From contig VMSV01000074.1 in NCBI GenBank assembly GCA_013791935.1, forward strand, positions 1-34,663: 34,663 bases of DNA, read 5' to 3'. Below, one piece after another: positions 16,639 through 25,653 of the stretch (position 1 is the first letter of the stretch; each line of letters begins with the position of its first letter). The notes under the pieces are model-generated. The model had not been told where the DNA came from. It worked only from the letters and a program-made list of their open reading frames with translations, and made no database searches. The position numbers and the translations under genes were made by a program. The DNA comes from Desulfobacteraceae bacterium. GTDB taxonomy: Bacteria; Desulfobacterota; Desulfobacteria; Desulfobacterales; UBA5616.

Positions 16639-17880
16639 TCAGGGTTTTTCAAGCACGGCCGCAATGCCCAGACCGCCGCCGCCGCAGATGCATTCCAAGG
16701 CGTATTTCATTTCTCGTCTTTGCATTTCATGAACCAGGGTTGCCAGAACTCGCACCCCGGTGCATGCAATGGGATGCCCCAGGGAAATGCCCGAACCATT
16801 CACATTCACTTTGCCGTAATCTTTTTCTCCCACGCCCATTTCTTTCAAGTCTGCCAGAACTTGGGCCGCAAAAGCTTCCTGGATCTCAATCAATTCCATC
16901 TGTTCTATGGAGAGACCCGCCATCTTCAGGGCTTTTGAAACTGCAACCGGCACGGTTTTATAGGCTCTTTTGGGGTCATCTCCCACCAGGGCTACGGATT
17001 TAATTTTTGCCAGGGGCGTAAGTCCTAATTCGGCTGCTTTTTGAGCAGACATGATCAGCACGGCTGCAGCACCATCGTTTTCCGTGGACGAGTTTCCGGC
17101 TGTGCATACGCCGTTCATCACCGGGCGAAGCTTGGTAAGCTGTTCCATGGTGGTGTCGGCCCGGGGATTTTCATCCTGACTGAAAACCAAGGGGTCTCCT
17201 TTTTTCTGGGCCATGGAAACCGGAACGATTTCATCCTTGAACTTTCCGGCCTCAATGGCGGCACAAGCTTTTTTATGGCTCTCATAGGCCCACCGGTCAC
17301 AGGCTTCTCTGGAAATATCTTCTTCCTTTGCGGCGGTTTCCGCCCAGGCCATCATGGACGGAAGAATTCCGTACCGGGATTCCGGCTGGGACATCACTCT
17401 CGCACGTTGAATTCGATCGTAAAAGGGCAGCCCCCAGATGGCAAGATCGCCATGACCCTTGGGCATTCCCTTTTCTCCGCCGATTCCCCATTTGACGGAG
17501 CCCGGCAGGTAGAATTCCGCGTTGCTCATGCTTTCAACACCACCGGCCACAACGATTTCAGCCACACCGGATTTGATGAGGGCAACCGCATATCGGGTCA
17601 CGTCCAGGCCCGTGCAGCATCTGCTGTCCATGGACGTTCCGGGAACCGCTTCGGGCCACCCGGCGGTGAGCAGGCCCATGCGGGCGATATTCACATATTC
17701 ACCATTTTGGTAGGATTGGCCCATGATCACCTGGTCCACCGCCTGAGGCTTGAGATTGACCCGGCTGATGACCTCGTTGAGCACGATGGCTGCAAGGTCA
17801 TAGGCTTCAACGGATTTAAGCGCCCCCATGTAGCGCCCCACAGGGGTTCTTACAGCGCTCACGATGACAGGATCATTCAT
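16639..17880 (-). CDS. Thiolase (acetyl-CoA C-acyltransferase)
   Basis: 413 residues from the ATG at 17880, which has AAAGGAAATAAA upstream and begins MNDPVIVSAVRTPVGRYMG, the normal thiolase N-terminus; the longer frame adds unrelated sequence. It cleaves 3-ketoacyl-CoA, or condenses two acetyl-CoA. Catalytic Cys88 sits in SRCCTGLD (usually CASG). The C-terminal His in NGSGISLGHPIACTG and Cys in CICGGGGLGIAAV complete the active site. Its downstream partner is the acyl-CoA dehydrogenase. Chain-length preference cannot be read from the sequence. Confidence 0.93.
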   Translation of the reverse strand: MNDPVIVSAVRTPVGRYMGALKSVEAYDLAAIVLNEVISRVNLKPQAVDQVIMGQSYQNGEYVNIARMGLLTAGWPEAVPGTSMDSRCCTGLDVTRYAVALIKSGVAEIVVAGGVESMSNAEFYLPGSVKWGIGGEKGMPKGHGDLAIWGLPFYDRIQRARVMSQPESRYGILPSMMAWAETAAKEEDISREACDRWAYESHKKACAAIEAGKFKDEIVPVSMAQKKGDPLVFSQDENPRADTTMEQLTKLRPVMNGVCTAGNSSTENDGAAAVLIMSAQKAAELGLTPLAKIKSVALVGDDPKRAYKTVPVAVSKALKMAGLSIEQMELIEIQEAFAAQVLADLKEMGVGEKDYGKVNVNGSGISLGHPIACTGVRVLATLVHEMQRREMKYALECICGGGGLGIAAVLEKP

Positions 17881-18115
17881 TTTATTTCCTTTCTTCTTTA
17901 GGATTGCAAACAGTTTGTATGAACTAATTAACGGAATTGACAGGGTAAACCTATCCTTGCCTGCCGCTTCCGAGCAAAAAATGCTCGTAACATTTTTCAA
18001 CCTTGGGGTCAAGATGTCCCTTGAATCTTGTTCTCAACCTTATTTGCACCCGGGCAAACCACAATGATGTTTTTAGACTCTTTACAGGAATTATATAGAA
18101 GGTGAATGGGAGGAC

Positions 18116-20377
18116 TTAAAGGCTGACGCGATAAATCTGATCAATGGTGGTATCCCCTTGAAAGACCTTTGAAATACCATCCATTCTCAGGGTACGCATG
18201 CCGTTTTCAATGGCAAGGGCTCTGAGAGCCTCAAGAGAAATGGATTTTTTAATCGCCACTTTGATATCTTCGGTTCCGATCAAAAGTTCATGGATAGCCG
18301 TTCGGCCTCTGAATCCGCTATGATCGCAGGCGGGGCAGCCCACTGCTTTCATCAGGGTGGTGTTCTCAAGATCGGATGAAAGACCATCTTCTTCAAAATA
18401 TTTCTCACCGTAGGCAGAAGCCAGCTCATCAAGGTCTTTTTTTTCAGGATGGTAGGCTTTTTTACATTTCCCGCACAACCGTTTTATCAGACGCTGGGCC
18501 AGGACCCCAAGCATGGCGTCTGAGAAGTTAAAGGGGTCCATTCCCATTTCGATGAGCCTTACCACGGTTTCCGGCGCACTGTTGGTATGCAGGGTGCTGA
18601 ACACCAGATGCCCGGTTAAAGAGGCTTCAATGGCGATTTTTGCCGTTTCACTGTCCCTCATCTCGCCGATCATGATGATGTCCGGGTCGGCCCGCAAAAA
18701 GGAGCGAAGGGCTTCGGGAAAAGAAAAGCCAATTTTGGGGTTCATCTGAACTTGCCTTAAACCGTCCTGGGTGATTTCCACCGGGTCCTCAGCCGTCCAT
18801 ATTTTCCGGTCCGGTTTGTTCAAATGGCTCAATGCCGAATGAAGGCTGGTGGTTTTTCCAGATCCTGTGGGTCCTACACAAAGGACAATGCCATAGGGCT
18901 TGGCGATGATTCTCTTGAATTCGGAAAGATTCCGGTCGGAGAAACCCATTTCGTCCAGAGAAAGGGGTTTTGAGGAAGACAGGATTCTCAACACCGCGTC
19001 TTCAAGGCCTCCCACGGTGGGGGTGATCTCCACCCGGTATTCAATCTTTTTCCGATCGGATTGTAGAAGGATTTTCCCGCTCTGGGGCCTTCTTCGTTCG
19101 GCGATGTCCAGATTGGCCATGATTTTGATGCGGGACATAATCGCCCGTTTGAAATTGGGCGGAATTTGATGTTCAATCCTGCAATCTCCGTCCAGCCGGT
19201 ATCTGACCTGAAGGGGGCCCTTGCCTGGCTTGGGTTCCAGATGGATATCGGAAACCCCCTGTTTAAAAGCCTCCAGAAGAATTCCATTGACGAATTTAAT
19301 GACTTGGGAATCGGTCTCCCGGACGCTGGTATCTTCGTTTTCCTCTTCGATGGTGATCTGTCCTTCGTCCAGGTCCTGCAGAAGAAGGTTCATGGAATCT
19401 TCGGGCTTCTGAAAGTATTTTTCAATGGCGGCAGCTATCTGAACCGAAGTGGATGCCACCAATTCGATGGCTCGATTGGTGTTGAATCTCAGAATCTCAT
19501 TAATGTTGTGATCCGTGGGTTCGGAGGTGGCCACAATGATCCGTTTTTCATCGGCTTCTATGGGAAAAATTTTCAGCCGGTCGATGATTTCATAGGTCAA
19601 AACATTCAGGGCCATCTGGTTGGGGGTCACACCCTTCAGGTCCACGAACCGCATCCGAAATTTTGCGGAAAGGGCCATGAGAAGCTGTTCTTCCGTAATA
19701 TATCCCTTGTCAATGAGCAGGGCCCCTATTCGCTTCTTGCGGCCTGACTCCTGGGAGGCAAGAGCGGCCTCCACCTGTTCCTTGGTTACAATCCCTGCTG
19801 AAATCAGGATATCCCCCACCCTGATATTCCGTCCATGACCGATTTCTTTTCTTGCTTTTGAAATTGCAGAATCCACAGCACTATGATTCATGCATGCATC
19901 TTCCGACAAAATATCACCGATTCTTTTTCCTCGCAATTTTCCCTGTTCGGCAAGGCATTCATCGACCTGGTCTTCCGAGGCAAACCCTTTTTCCAGAATG
20001 ATTTCTCCCAGGGAATTCAATCTCAACCTCTTTTTGACACCGGCTGAGATAAAAAAAATCATTTTATAGGGGCTGTCCTTCTGGCCAGGGATTCCAAAGA
20101 ATCCCTCGTCTCCACTCATATTGACCATGTGAACCCGGTATCTTTCACCCGGAACCGTCTCTATTTCTTCCAGACCCTCCGTGGTCTGATATTTGGATAA
20201 ATCCGGTGTCCCTTTTATGAATATGGCGCACAGGTCCTGAAAAGGAAAAACCTGCCGGGAATCGGGTTTCTCCGGCAGGTAAACCTCAACAACATTGCTT
20301 TTTGTTTTAAAAGGGGCGGCAAGAACAGAGTCAATCTTTCTCCCGTCCATAAAATTTAAAACCAGTGCTTGCGCCAA
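18116..20377 (-). CDS. GspE/PilB-type secretion or type IV pilus assembly ATPase with extra N-terminal domain
   Basis: 753 residues. The TTG start at 20377 follows GAGGACGTAA; the first ATG is nine codons in. Residues 1-~110 (FMDGRKIDSVLAAPF, YLPEKPDS) form an N-terminal domain not usual in PilB. Then ~120-260 hold helical MshEN/T2SSE_N-type units (LGEIILEKGF, RVGDILISAGIVTKEQV, IGALLIDKGYITEEQL), then the catalytic core: Walker A GPTGSGKTTS (~residue 503), IWTAEDPVEI, Walker B IIMIGEMRDSET and the His box STLHTNSA. A zinc-binding CGKC...CPAC pair follows. It powers pilus or type II pseudopilus assembly from the cytoplasmic membrane face. No other pil or gsp genes are in the window. Confidence 0.92.
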   Translation of the reverse strand: MAQALVLNFMDGRKIDSVLAAPFKTKSNVVEVYLPEKPDSRQVFPFQDLCAIFIKGTPDLSKYQTTEGLEEIETVPGERYRVHMVNMSGDEGFFGIPGQKDSPYKMIFFISAGVKKRLRLNSLGEIILEKGFASEDQVDECLAEQGKLRGKRIGDILSEDACMNHSAVDSAISKARKEIGHGRNIRVGDILISAGIVTKEQVEAALASQESGRKKRIGALLIDKGYITEEQLLMALSAKFRMRFVDLKGVTPNQMALNVLTYEIIDRLKIFPIEADEKRIIVATSEPTDHNINEILRFNTNRAIELVASTSVQIAAAIEKYFQKPEDSMNLLLQDLDEGQITIEEENEDTSVRETDSQVIKFVNGILLEAFKQGVSDIHLEPKPGKGPLQVRYRLDGDCRIEHQIPPNFKRAIMSRIKIMANLDIAERRRPQSGKILLQSDRKKIEYRVEITPTVGGLEDAVLRILSSSKPLSLDEMGFSDRNLSEFKRIIAKPYGIVLCVGPTGSGKTTSLHSALSHLNKPDRKIWTAEDPVEITQDGLRQVQMNPKIGFSFPEALRSFLRADPDIIMIGEMRDSETAKIAIEASLTGHLVFSTLHTNSAPETVVRLIEMGMDPFNFSDAMLGVLAQRLIKRLCGKCKKAYHPEKKDLDELASAYGEKYFEEDGLSSDLENTTLMKAVGCPACDHSGFRGRTAIHELLIGTEDIKVAIKKSISLEALRALAIENGMRTLRMDGISKVFQGDTTIDQIYRVSL

Positions 20378-20419
20378 ATTACGTCCTCAATTTCATGGCT
20401 AAAATCCAGTTCAAAATCA

Positions 20420-21064
20420 TTATTGGGCAATGGGTGTAATTCGCAACTCAACTCGCCGATTGACCGCATCGCTGGATGAAATGGGCATGGACTCTCCAAA
20501 ACCGATGGTGGTGATCCTTCTTGAGTCCACATTCTGTTGAATCAGGGCATTCTGAACCGAAATCGCCCGTTGCTCGGAAAGGGTCTGGTTATAAGATTCA
20601 GATCCTGTTGCATCCGTATGACCTTCCACCCGAATCGTGGTTTGGGGATAGTTGTTCAGAACCGTAGCGACCCTTGATATTTCAGCCATTCCTCCGGGCT
20701 TGATCACCGATGAATTATAATCAAACATGACTTCGGATTTTAAAGTGGCCACCAGCACATCCTGTTCCCTGCGAATGCTTGCCGTCTCAGAAGTTGCAAT
20801 GGCGTTGCGAAGTTCCTGCTCCTGACGGTCCATATAAGCCCCGATCTGGTTTCCGGCCATTCCTCCAAGAACTGCGCCAATGCCCGCCCCGAGAAGAGTT
20901 CCCTTGGTGTCCTTGCCGATGGCTTGGCCCAGAATAGCCCCAACACCGGCTCCCACAGCAGCGCCTGTTGCGGTTCCCTTTTGTTGCTGGGTTTGTAGGT
21001 TGGCGCATCCGGCCAGGGTAAATACCAAAATCAAACACATTGAGATTGCGGTTGCCTTTTTCAT
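20420..21064 (-). CDS. Glycine-zipper / OmpA-family outer-membrane lipoprotein
   Basis: 214 residues. The lipoprotein signal ends TLAGC (Cys20). Residues ~29-75 are a glycine zipper (GAAVGAGVGAILGQAIGKD, then LLGAGIGAVLGGMAGNQIG). Residues ~105-213 are an OmpA C-terminal peptidoglycan-binding domain: VMFDYNSSVIKP, IRVEGHTDATGSESYNQTLS, ISVQNALIQ and NRRVELRI. It should tether the outer membrane to peptidoglycan. The ribosome-binding site AAAAGGAGGAAGGTT is very strong, fitting abundant expression. Confidence 0.93.
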   Translation of the reverse strand: MKKATAISMCLILVFTLAGCANLQTQQQKGTATGAAVGAGVGAILGQAIGKDTKGTLLGAGIGAVLGGMAGNQIGAYMDRQEQELRNAIATSETASIRREQDVLVATLKSEVMFDYNSSVIKPGGMAEISRVATVLNNYPQTTIRVEGHTDATGSESYNQTLSEQRAISVQNALIQQNVDSRRITTIGFGESMPISSSDAVNRRVELRITPIAQ

Positions 21065-21301
21065 AACCTTCCTCCTTTTAAAACATCAGGTTCCCCGGAA
21101 TTTAATCCATCCGGGGCATAATTGCGTTGTGAGTCGGTTTTTTTTATGGATTCTATTATTAACCGAGTCTAAAGTCAACCTGATGCTTTCCAGAGTTTTT
21201 TTGTCGACAGACGGTTAGCATTTCTTGCAATAAAGGGGATTGGTCGTTCATCCCCTTGCGCCAACCCCTTCCACATTGACGTGGGTATGAAATATTAAAT
21301 G

Positions 21302-23260
21302 CTAAGCCGCGAGCTGGGCCATGCCGCTTTCAATAAGGATATGTTCCATGTCCAGCAGGAGCTTGACGCTTCTCTTGATTTTTGCCGCTCCAAGGATATG
21401 CCTGCTGTCAAAAAACACCCCCAGGGAGGAGGTCACTTCTATATCTGTTGCCTTGATGGCCAGAACCTCGGAAACGGAATCCACGGCAATGCCCATTTTG
21501 GTGGTCATACCGTTTACCTCGGTTTCAATAACGATGATGCAGCTTCTACTCCCGGCAGCCAACTCGCCCATGCTGAATTTTTTCTTTAAATCCATAATCG
21601 GAATCACACTTCCCCGGTTATTGATCACCCCTTTGACATAATCCGGTGATCCGGGAATGCTTCGTGTGGGCTGCATTCCAATGATTTCTTTGATTTTCAT
21701 GATATCTATGCCGAATTCCTGGCTCCCCAGATTAAAGGTGAGGTATTTGCCTTCCAGGTTCAGCAAGGCCTTGGTCTGAAGCCCACCGGCCTGCTCAAAA
21801 ACATTCTGGGTCAGCAGTGCGTTGATCTTATCGGCAGAATCATGAAGCCTGGATTCCTTTCGGTTTGTAATACGGTCTTTGCACGCCGCTTCGGCAAACC
21901 TTGTGTCGATAAAATTATCCAGATTAATGGGGTTGCCGATTTTCATTTCCTTGTTCATGTAATCGTGCATATGTTGCAGGGCATAAATGTCCGGGAACAG
22001 ATCCGATGTCTTTATGCCTTTTTTCTCGGTGATGACATTCTTTAAAATAGGCACTTTGAGACCCAGTTTTTTATGGGGGTCCAGAAAGGCTACACCGATT
22101 TCAGAGGCAAGCTCGGGTTTGTTCTCTATGAATTTGCCTGCATACACGAGCATTTTCACCAGTTCATAAACGGCATCCGGATAGGATTTTATGAATTCAT
22201 TCTGTACCGTTACCACGCAGCAGGGATGATTCTCCCAAAGTTCGCTGGAAAGAAACTGCAAGGACGCAGCTCCTCCTGCAATGGCCCGGGTACCCATGGG
22301 CTCGGCCACCATAAACCCGCTTGCATCCTTATTATTATTCAGAAACTCCTGCATTTTTATGGGAGCCACCACTTCAAAGGAAACATCGCCCTTGACCTCA
22401 TCCCCCATGCAGGGTTTCAAACCGATTTTTTTGAAAAACATGTGTGCCAGCATGTGATGAACGGACATCTTATGGGGAATCAGAAAAGACTTGTTCTTGA
22501 AAAATGACTCAAAGGGCGGAACAAAATTTCCTGTATTGCTGCGCACAAAAATACTTCCGCTTTTGTGCGCCAGCAGCACCAGTTTAATATCCGTACCATA
22601 GCTGAAAAGATCCATGGCAATGGGCGCAAGGATACAAGCTCCGTCCACATGTCCCTGCTCAAGGGATTCCTGCACCTGGTTCCATCCGGGCATACATTCG
22701 GTTTCCAGTTCAAAATGAAGAGGCGTCAGTTCCCCCTTGGTAATAAGATGTTTCAAAACCCCCAGGATCAAGTGGTCTGTAATCTGAATGTGGGCCATTC
22801 GAAGGATGGGTTTCCCGGCAGCGCTGGTGCGAACGCGGTTTTCCCTCTCCACAGTCGCGGCTTCATCCCCGGCCAAGCCAAAGGCCTCATTGATTTTTTT
22901 TCTCAGGTCATTTTCATCAAAGGGTTTTGCGATAAAGCTGTTGACCCCGGCTTCCACGGCCTTGTTTTCCTGTTTTTTGTCGCCCTGGCCCGTGGCCATG
23001 AGAAAAGGGATTGCCTTGAAGGAATCACGGGATCGCATCCAAACCACCAGCTCATACCCGTCCATATTGGGCATATTCCAATCGCTGATCACAAGGTCAA
23101 TTTTCGGTTTCTCCTCCAGGCAAGTCATGGCCTCCCGACCGTCCTTGGCCTCAATAATATTCATAAAACCTAAAGCCTTAAGAGTTTTAACTTCAATTTT
23201 CCGCATGATTGCAGCATCTTCAACCAGCAAAATGGTGATGTCTTTTGAAATGTCGGTCAT
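21302..23260 (-). CDS. CheY receiver - NrtA/CmpA-like ligand-binding - CheW fusion protein
   Basis: 652 residues; the ATG at 23260 follows GTGAGGAAAAA, and the longer frame adds only low-complexity leader. Residues ~7-128 are a CheY receiver with a complete phosphorylation site: Glu14/Asp15, Asp60 in VISDWNMPNMDG, Thr90 in LMATGQ and Lys112 in IAKPF. Residues ~150-450 resemble NrtA/CmpA/SsuA-type periplasmic binding proteins (RMAHIQITDHLILGVLKHL, then GHVDGACILAPIAMDLFSYG, IPHKMSVHHMLAHMFFKKIG, FMVAEPMGTRAI). Residues ~503-650 are CheW (YLTFNLGSQEFGIDIMKIKE, VKGVINNRGSVIPIMDLKKK, GIAVDSVSEVL). There is no signal peptide or membrane segment, so it should be cytoplasmic. The inferred role is coupling a phosphorelay input and a bound anion or small molecule to a chemotaxis-type array. 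No cheA or mcp is nearby. Confidence 0.88.
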   Translation of the reverse strand: MTDISKDITILLVEDAAIMRKIEVKTLKALGFMNIIEAKDGREAMTCLEEKPKIDLVISDWNMPNMDGYELVVWMRSRDSFKAIPFLMATGQGDKKQENKAVEAGVNSFIAKPFDENDLRKKINEAFGLAGDEAATVERENRVRTSAAGKPILRMAHIQITDHLILGVLKHLITKGELTPLHFELETECMPGWNQVQESLEQGHVDGACILAPIAMDLFSYGTDIKLVLLAHKSGSIFVRSNTGNFVPPFESFFKNKSFLIPHKMSVHHMLAHMFFKKIGLKPCMGDEVKGDVSFEVVAPIKMQEFLNNNKDASGFMVAEPMGTRAIAGGAASLQFLSSELWENHPCCVVTVQNEFIKSYPDAVYELVKMLVYAGKFIENKPELASEIGVAFLDPHKKLGLKVPILKNVITEKKGIKTSDLFPDIYALQHMHDYMNKEMKIGNPINLDNFIDTRFAEAACKDRITNRKESRLHDSADKINALLTQNVFEQAGGLQTKALLNLEGKYLTFNLGSQEFGIDIMKIKEIIGMQPTRSIPGSPDYVKGVINNRGSVIPIMDLKKKFSMGELAAGSRSCIIVIETEVNGMTTKMGIAVDSVSEVLAIKATDIEVTSSLGVFFDSRHILGAAKIKRSVKLLLDMEHILIESGMAQLAA

Positions 23261-23580
23261 TTTTTCCTCACTGGGGCGGTATCGTTTTTTCGTATTCGAC
23301 CAAAGGAATAGCCGATTTTTACATCCTCGGTTTTCCTGGCTCCTGATAAAGTTTAATCTATATTTCACTTATCGTACCGGAACAGAAAATCTTTAGTACC
23401 ATTTATTGAATCGGTTTCCTTTTTCATAAAACCTCTTGATTTTCTGAGTCTATTATAATAGGAAATTCTAATCCTCAATTGATCAAACAAAAATTCAGAA
23501 AAAAACCGTTTGCAATAAACTGTTTAATATTGCCAAAATTAATCGTTTTTCCCCGACACTCTATCAGAAGGAGGCGTTAC

Positions 23581-24009
23581 ATGCTGGAATACAAAAAGAT
23601 TTTATACCCGATCGATCTTTCCGAAACCTCATCAAAGATTATCCCTCATGTGAAAACGGTTGCCGATAAATTCGGCGCTGACATTTATCTGATCTTTGTG
23701 GCCAAGGTTCATGAGTATTATATCGACAACGAAAAACCGGGCGAAGGCATCAAGAAGAAGGTGATGAAATATGTAAAAGAAAATTTCACGGACATTCCGG
23801 AATCCCATGTTCACGTGGCGGACGGGGATGCCACGGAGGAAATTCTCAGCTATATTGAAAAAGAGAATGTCGACCTCATCGTCATGGCCACCCGTGGAAG
23901 AAAAGCCCTGGACAAAGCCATTTTCGGCTCTGTTGCAGCCAGCGTGGTGAGAACATCGCCTGTTCCGGTTTTTTTTGTGAATCCGTTTACGGATAAGTTT
24001 TTGAACTGA
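23581..24009 (+). CDS. Universal stress protein (UspA family)
   Basis: 142 residues; the ATG at 23581 has GAAGGAGGCGTTAC before it, so the upstream in-frame start is rejected. It is a single Usp domain: YKKILYPIDLSETSSKIIPH at the start, then GDATEEILSYIEKENVDLIV and the nucleotide-binding segment MATRGRKALDKAIFGSVAAS, followed by the conserved PVPVFFV strand. The usual G-x2-G-x9-G(S/T) ATP motif has Ala at its second Gly, so ATP binding may be weak. It is divergent from the CheY-fusion gene. Confidence 0.92.
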   Translation: MLEYKKILYPIDLSETSSKIIPHVKTVADKFGADIYLIFVAKVHEYYIDNEKPGEGIKKKVMKYVKENFTDIPESHVHVADGDATEEILSYIEKENVDLIVMATRGRKALDKAIFGSVAASVVRTSPVPVFFVNPFTDKFLN

Positions 24010-24217
24010 TTTCCAGCGCTCGGTTCACCGTTTACGCTTAGTAAATTTCAGGTGACGAAAGGTGCACAAAATATGAGCCATTTTGCGCTGTCATATCCAG
24101 ACCACGCGTAAAATGGCTTTATTGTTTATTGAGGGTTGTATTTCAAGGGCACCAAGGAAATCTATGAAAATACCATGGCGAGTTATTTGATCGGAAAAAA
24201 TAAGAAAGGAGAAAAAC

Positions 24218-24709
24218 ATGGCTGTTGAAAAATTCCCCATCGAAGCCGGGCATATCATGATGTTTGCACGGTCCATCGGCGACAAAAACCCCATTTATTA
24301 CGACGAGGTCTACGCCAAAGCAACGGAACCGGGGGCCATTGTCCCTCCCCCTACCTTTACCATGTCCAGCGCCCAGTTTGACCCGGACTATTTCTTGAGA
24401 CCGAAAATAGGAGAACCCTGGTTCGGGTCCGGCAAAAATCCCACAGGAATTTCCCAGGCGTCAGGGGGGAGCGGTGGGGGTGCCGGGCGAGGCTTGCATG
24501 CGGAACAGCATTTTGAATATCACCTTCCGGTGAAAGCCGGGGATGTGCTCAAGGCTGAAACCAAACCGGGCAAAAAATGGGAAAAAGAAGGCAGGAGGGG
24601 TGGAAAGCTGATCTTCAGCGAAACCATCACCGAATACCGGAATCAAAACCAGGAACTTGTGGTCACAGCCCGGGGCATCGGGGTGGTCACGGAAAAGGCA
24701 CCGGATTAA
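24218..24709 (+). CDS. MaoC-like (FAS1-type) dehydratase subunit
   Basis: 163 residues, with AGAAAGGAGAAAAAC before the ATG. It has the N-terminal MaoC (FAS1-like dehydratase) hot-dog domain: MMFARSIGDKNPIYYDEVYA, PTFTMSSAQ, and GLHAEQHFEYHLPVKAGDVL. The hydratase His motif is only partly present; in such two-gene systems the neighbouring MaoC subunit provides the catalytic Asp/His. It sits 19 bases upstream of that partner, and the two probably form a heteromeric (R)-enoyl-CoA hydratase or 3-hydroxyacyl dehydratase. Substrate unknown. Confidence 0.85.
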   Translation: MAVEKFPIEAGHIMMFARSIGDKNPIYYDEVYAKATEPGAIVPPPTFTMSSAQFDPDYFLRPKIGEPWFGSGKNPTGISQASGGSGGGAGRGLHAEQHFEYHLPVKAGDVLKAETKPGKKWEKEGRRGGKLIFSETITEYRNQNQELVVTARGIGVVTEKAPD

Positions 24710-24728
24710 ACCCTTGAGGAGGTAAAAA

Positions 24729-25151
24729 ATGGCCTTGAAAAAAAGCGAGTTAAAAATAGGCGATGTTCATGAAGCGCTCCTGGTGGAAGACCTCAAGCGC
24801 ACCCAGATCGTTCAATACGCAGGTGCCTCGGGGGATTATAACCCCCTGCATACGGATGAAATTTTTGCAACCCAAGTGGCGGGCTTTCCTTCGGTTTTCG
24901 CCCACGGAATGCTCACCATGGGGATGACGGGAGCCATGCTCACCAATTTTGTGGGGGACGGCAGACTGACCCACTTCGGCGTCCGTTTCACCAAGCAGGT
25001 GTTTCCCGGAGATACCCTGAAAGCCAAAGCCACGGTGGCTGAAATCCATGAGAAAGATGGCCAACCCTTGGTAAATTTTTCTGTGGAAACCCTCAATCAG
25101 AATGGTGATATTGTCGTGAGCGGTTGGGCTACGGCAAGGATTGATGAATAG
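24729..25151 (+). CDS. MaoC-family hydratase, catalytic subunit
   Basis: 140 residues; GAGGAGGTAAAAA precedes the ATG. The hydratase-2 motif is intact: YAGASGDYNPLHTDEIFA with catalytic Asp and His, then FPSVFAHGMLTMGMTGAML. This hot-dog subunit adds water to trans-2-enoyl-CoA to give the (R)-3-hydroxyacyl-CoA, or the reverse. It is paired with the preceding FAS1-type MaoC gene, recalling HadAB-like dimers. A link to the acyl-CoA dehydrogenase and thiolase genes 7 kb away is metabolic inference only. Confidence 0.88.
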   Translation: MALKKSELKIGDVHEALLVEDLKRTQIVQYAGASGDYNPLHTDEIFATQVAGFPSVFAHGMLTMGMTGAMLTNFVGDGRLTHFGVRFTKQVFPGDTLKAKATVAEIHEKDGQPLVNFSVETLNQNGDIVVSGWATARIDE

Positions 25152-25653
25152 CCTTTCCTGAAGAACCTCCCCACATCTATGGCAGCTCCCTGCATACGCC
25201 TTTCAATGCTGCAGCCGGGGCTGCCCTACGGGTTACGCATCTCTATCCCCCTCCTCCTATCCAGGCTGAATCCATCAAGCCAACTCGTCGGGCGGCTATT
25301 ATTAACCTTTTTTATAGTTGACCATAAAAAAGGTTATGCTGTGCCCCAAAAAGCGCCTTTTTCAGCCATACGCTCGCCCTTTGGTCCTTCCCTGCTTTAG
25401 CTATTTAACCCTGTTCCAATGCTCCGCCAGGTTAAGCCTATTTATTTGATATACAAGTGTTTTCTGCATCCATCCTTTTCGATGCGGAGGTCCTGCAACC
25501 CTATTTTTTTCCTCGACCGGGTCGATGAGGGCCATGAAATCCCCTGGTCGGCACCTTTCTTGCTGTGATGGTCTCCAGTTTTATTTTTCCGGGCCAGACA
25601 AAAAGTGCTATGAAGTTCAGGAAAAATTTGCCGATAAATATTCACAGTGAGCC
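25152..25653. other. 500-base noncoding gap before the inhibitor gene
   Basis: No supported gene. It holds the perfect hairpin at 25303-25336 and the sequence GGGTTACGCATC at 25230-25241, which recurs inverted at 27797-27808 on the far side of the inhibitor-protease pair. The stretch looks like degraded repeat DNA. I searched for a cyclic-di-GMP riboswitch core and did not find one. Confidence 0.4.
25303..25336. repeat. Perfect 13-bp inverted repeat (AT-rich hairpin)
   Basis: TAACCTTTTTTAT and ATAAAAAAGGTTA are exact reverse complements around an 8-base loop. It lies ~150 bases downstream of the MaoC stop. The stem is too A/T-rich and lacks a trailing U-run, so it is not a classic terminator; it could be a MITE or REP-like remnant or a weak bidirectional terminator. 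Confidence 0.65.

Noticed and set aside
17041..17901. 286-codon plus-strand frame
   Set aside because: It is antisense to the thiolase gene, with no start signal or domain.
25442..25645. 67-codon minus-strand frame before the inhibitor gene
   Set aside because: No ribosome-binding site, domain or homologous pattern is visible. It is probably chance in degraded sequence.
25400..25650. Possible cyclic-di-GMP riboswitch upstream of the inhibitor gene
   Set aside because: The GEMM core and tetraloop receptor were not found on either strand.
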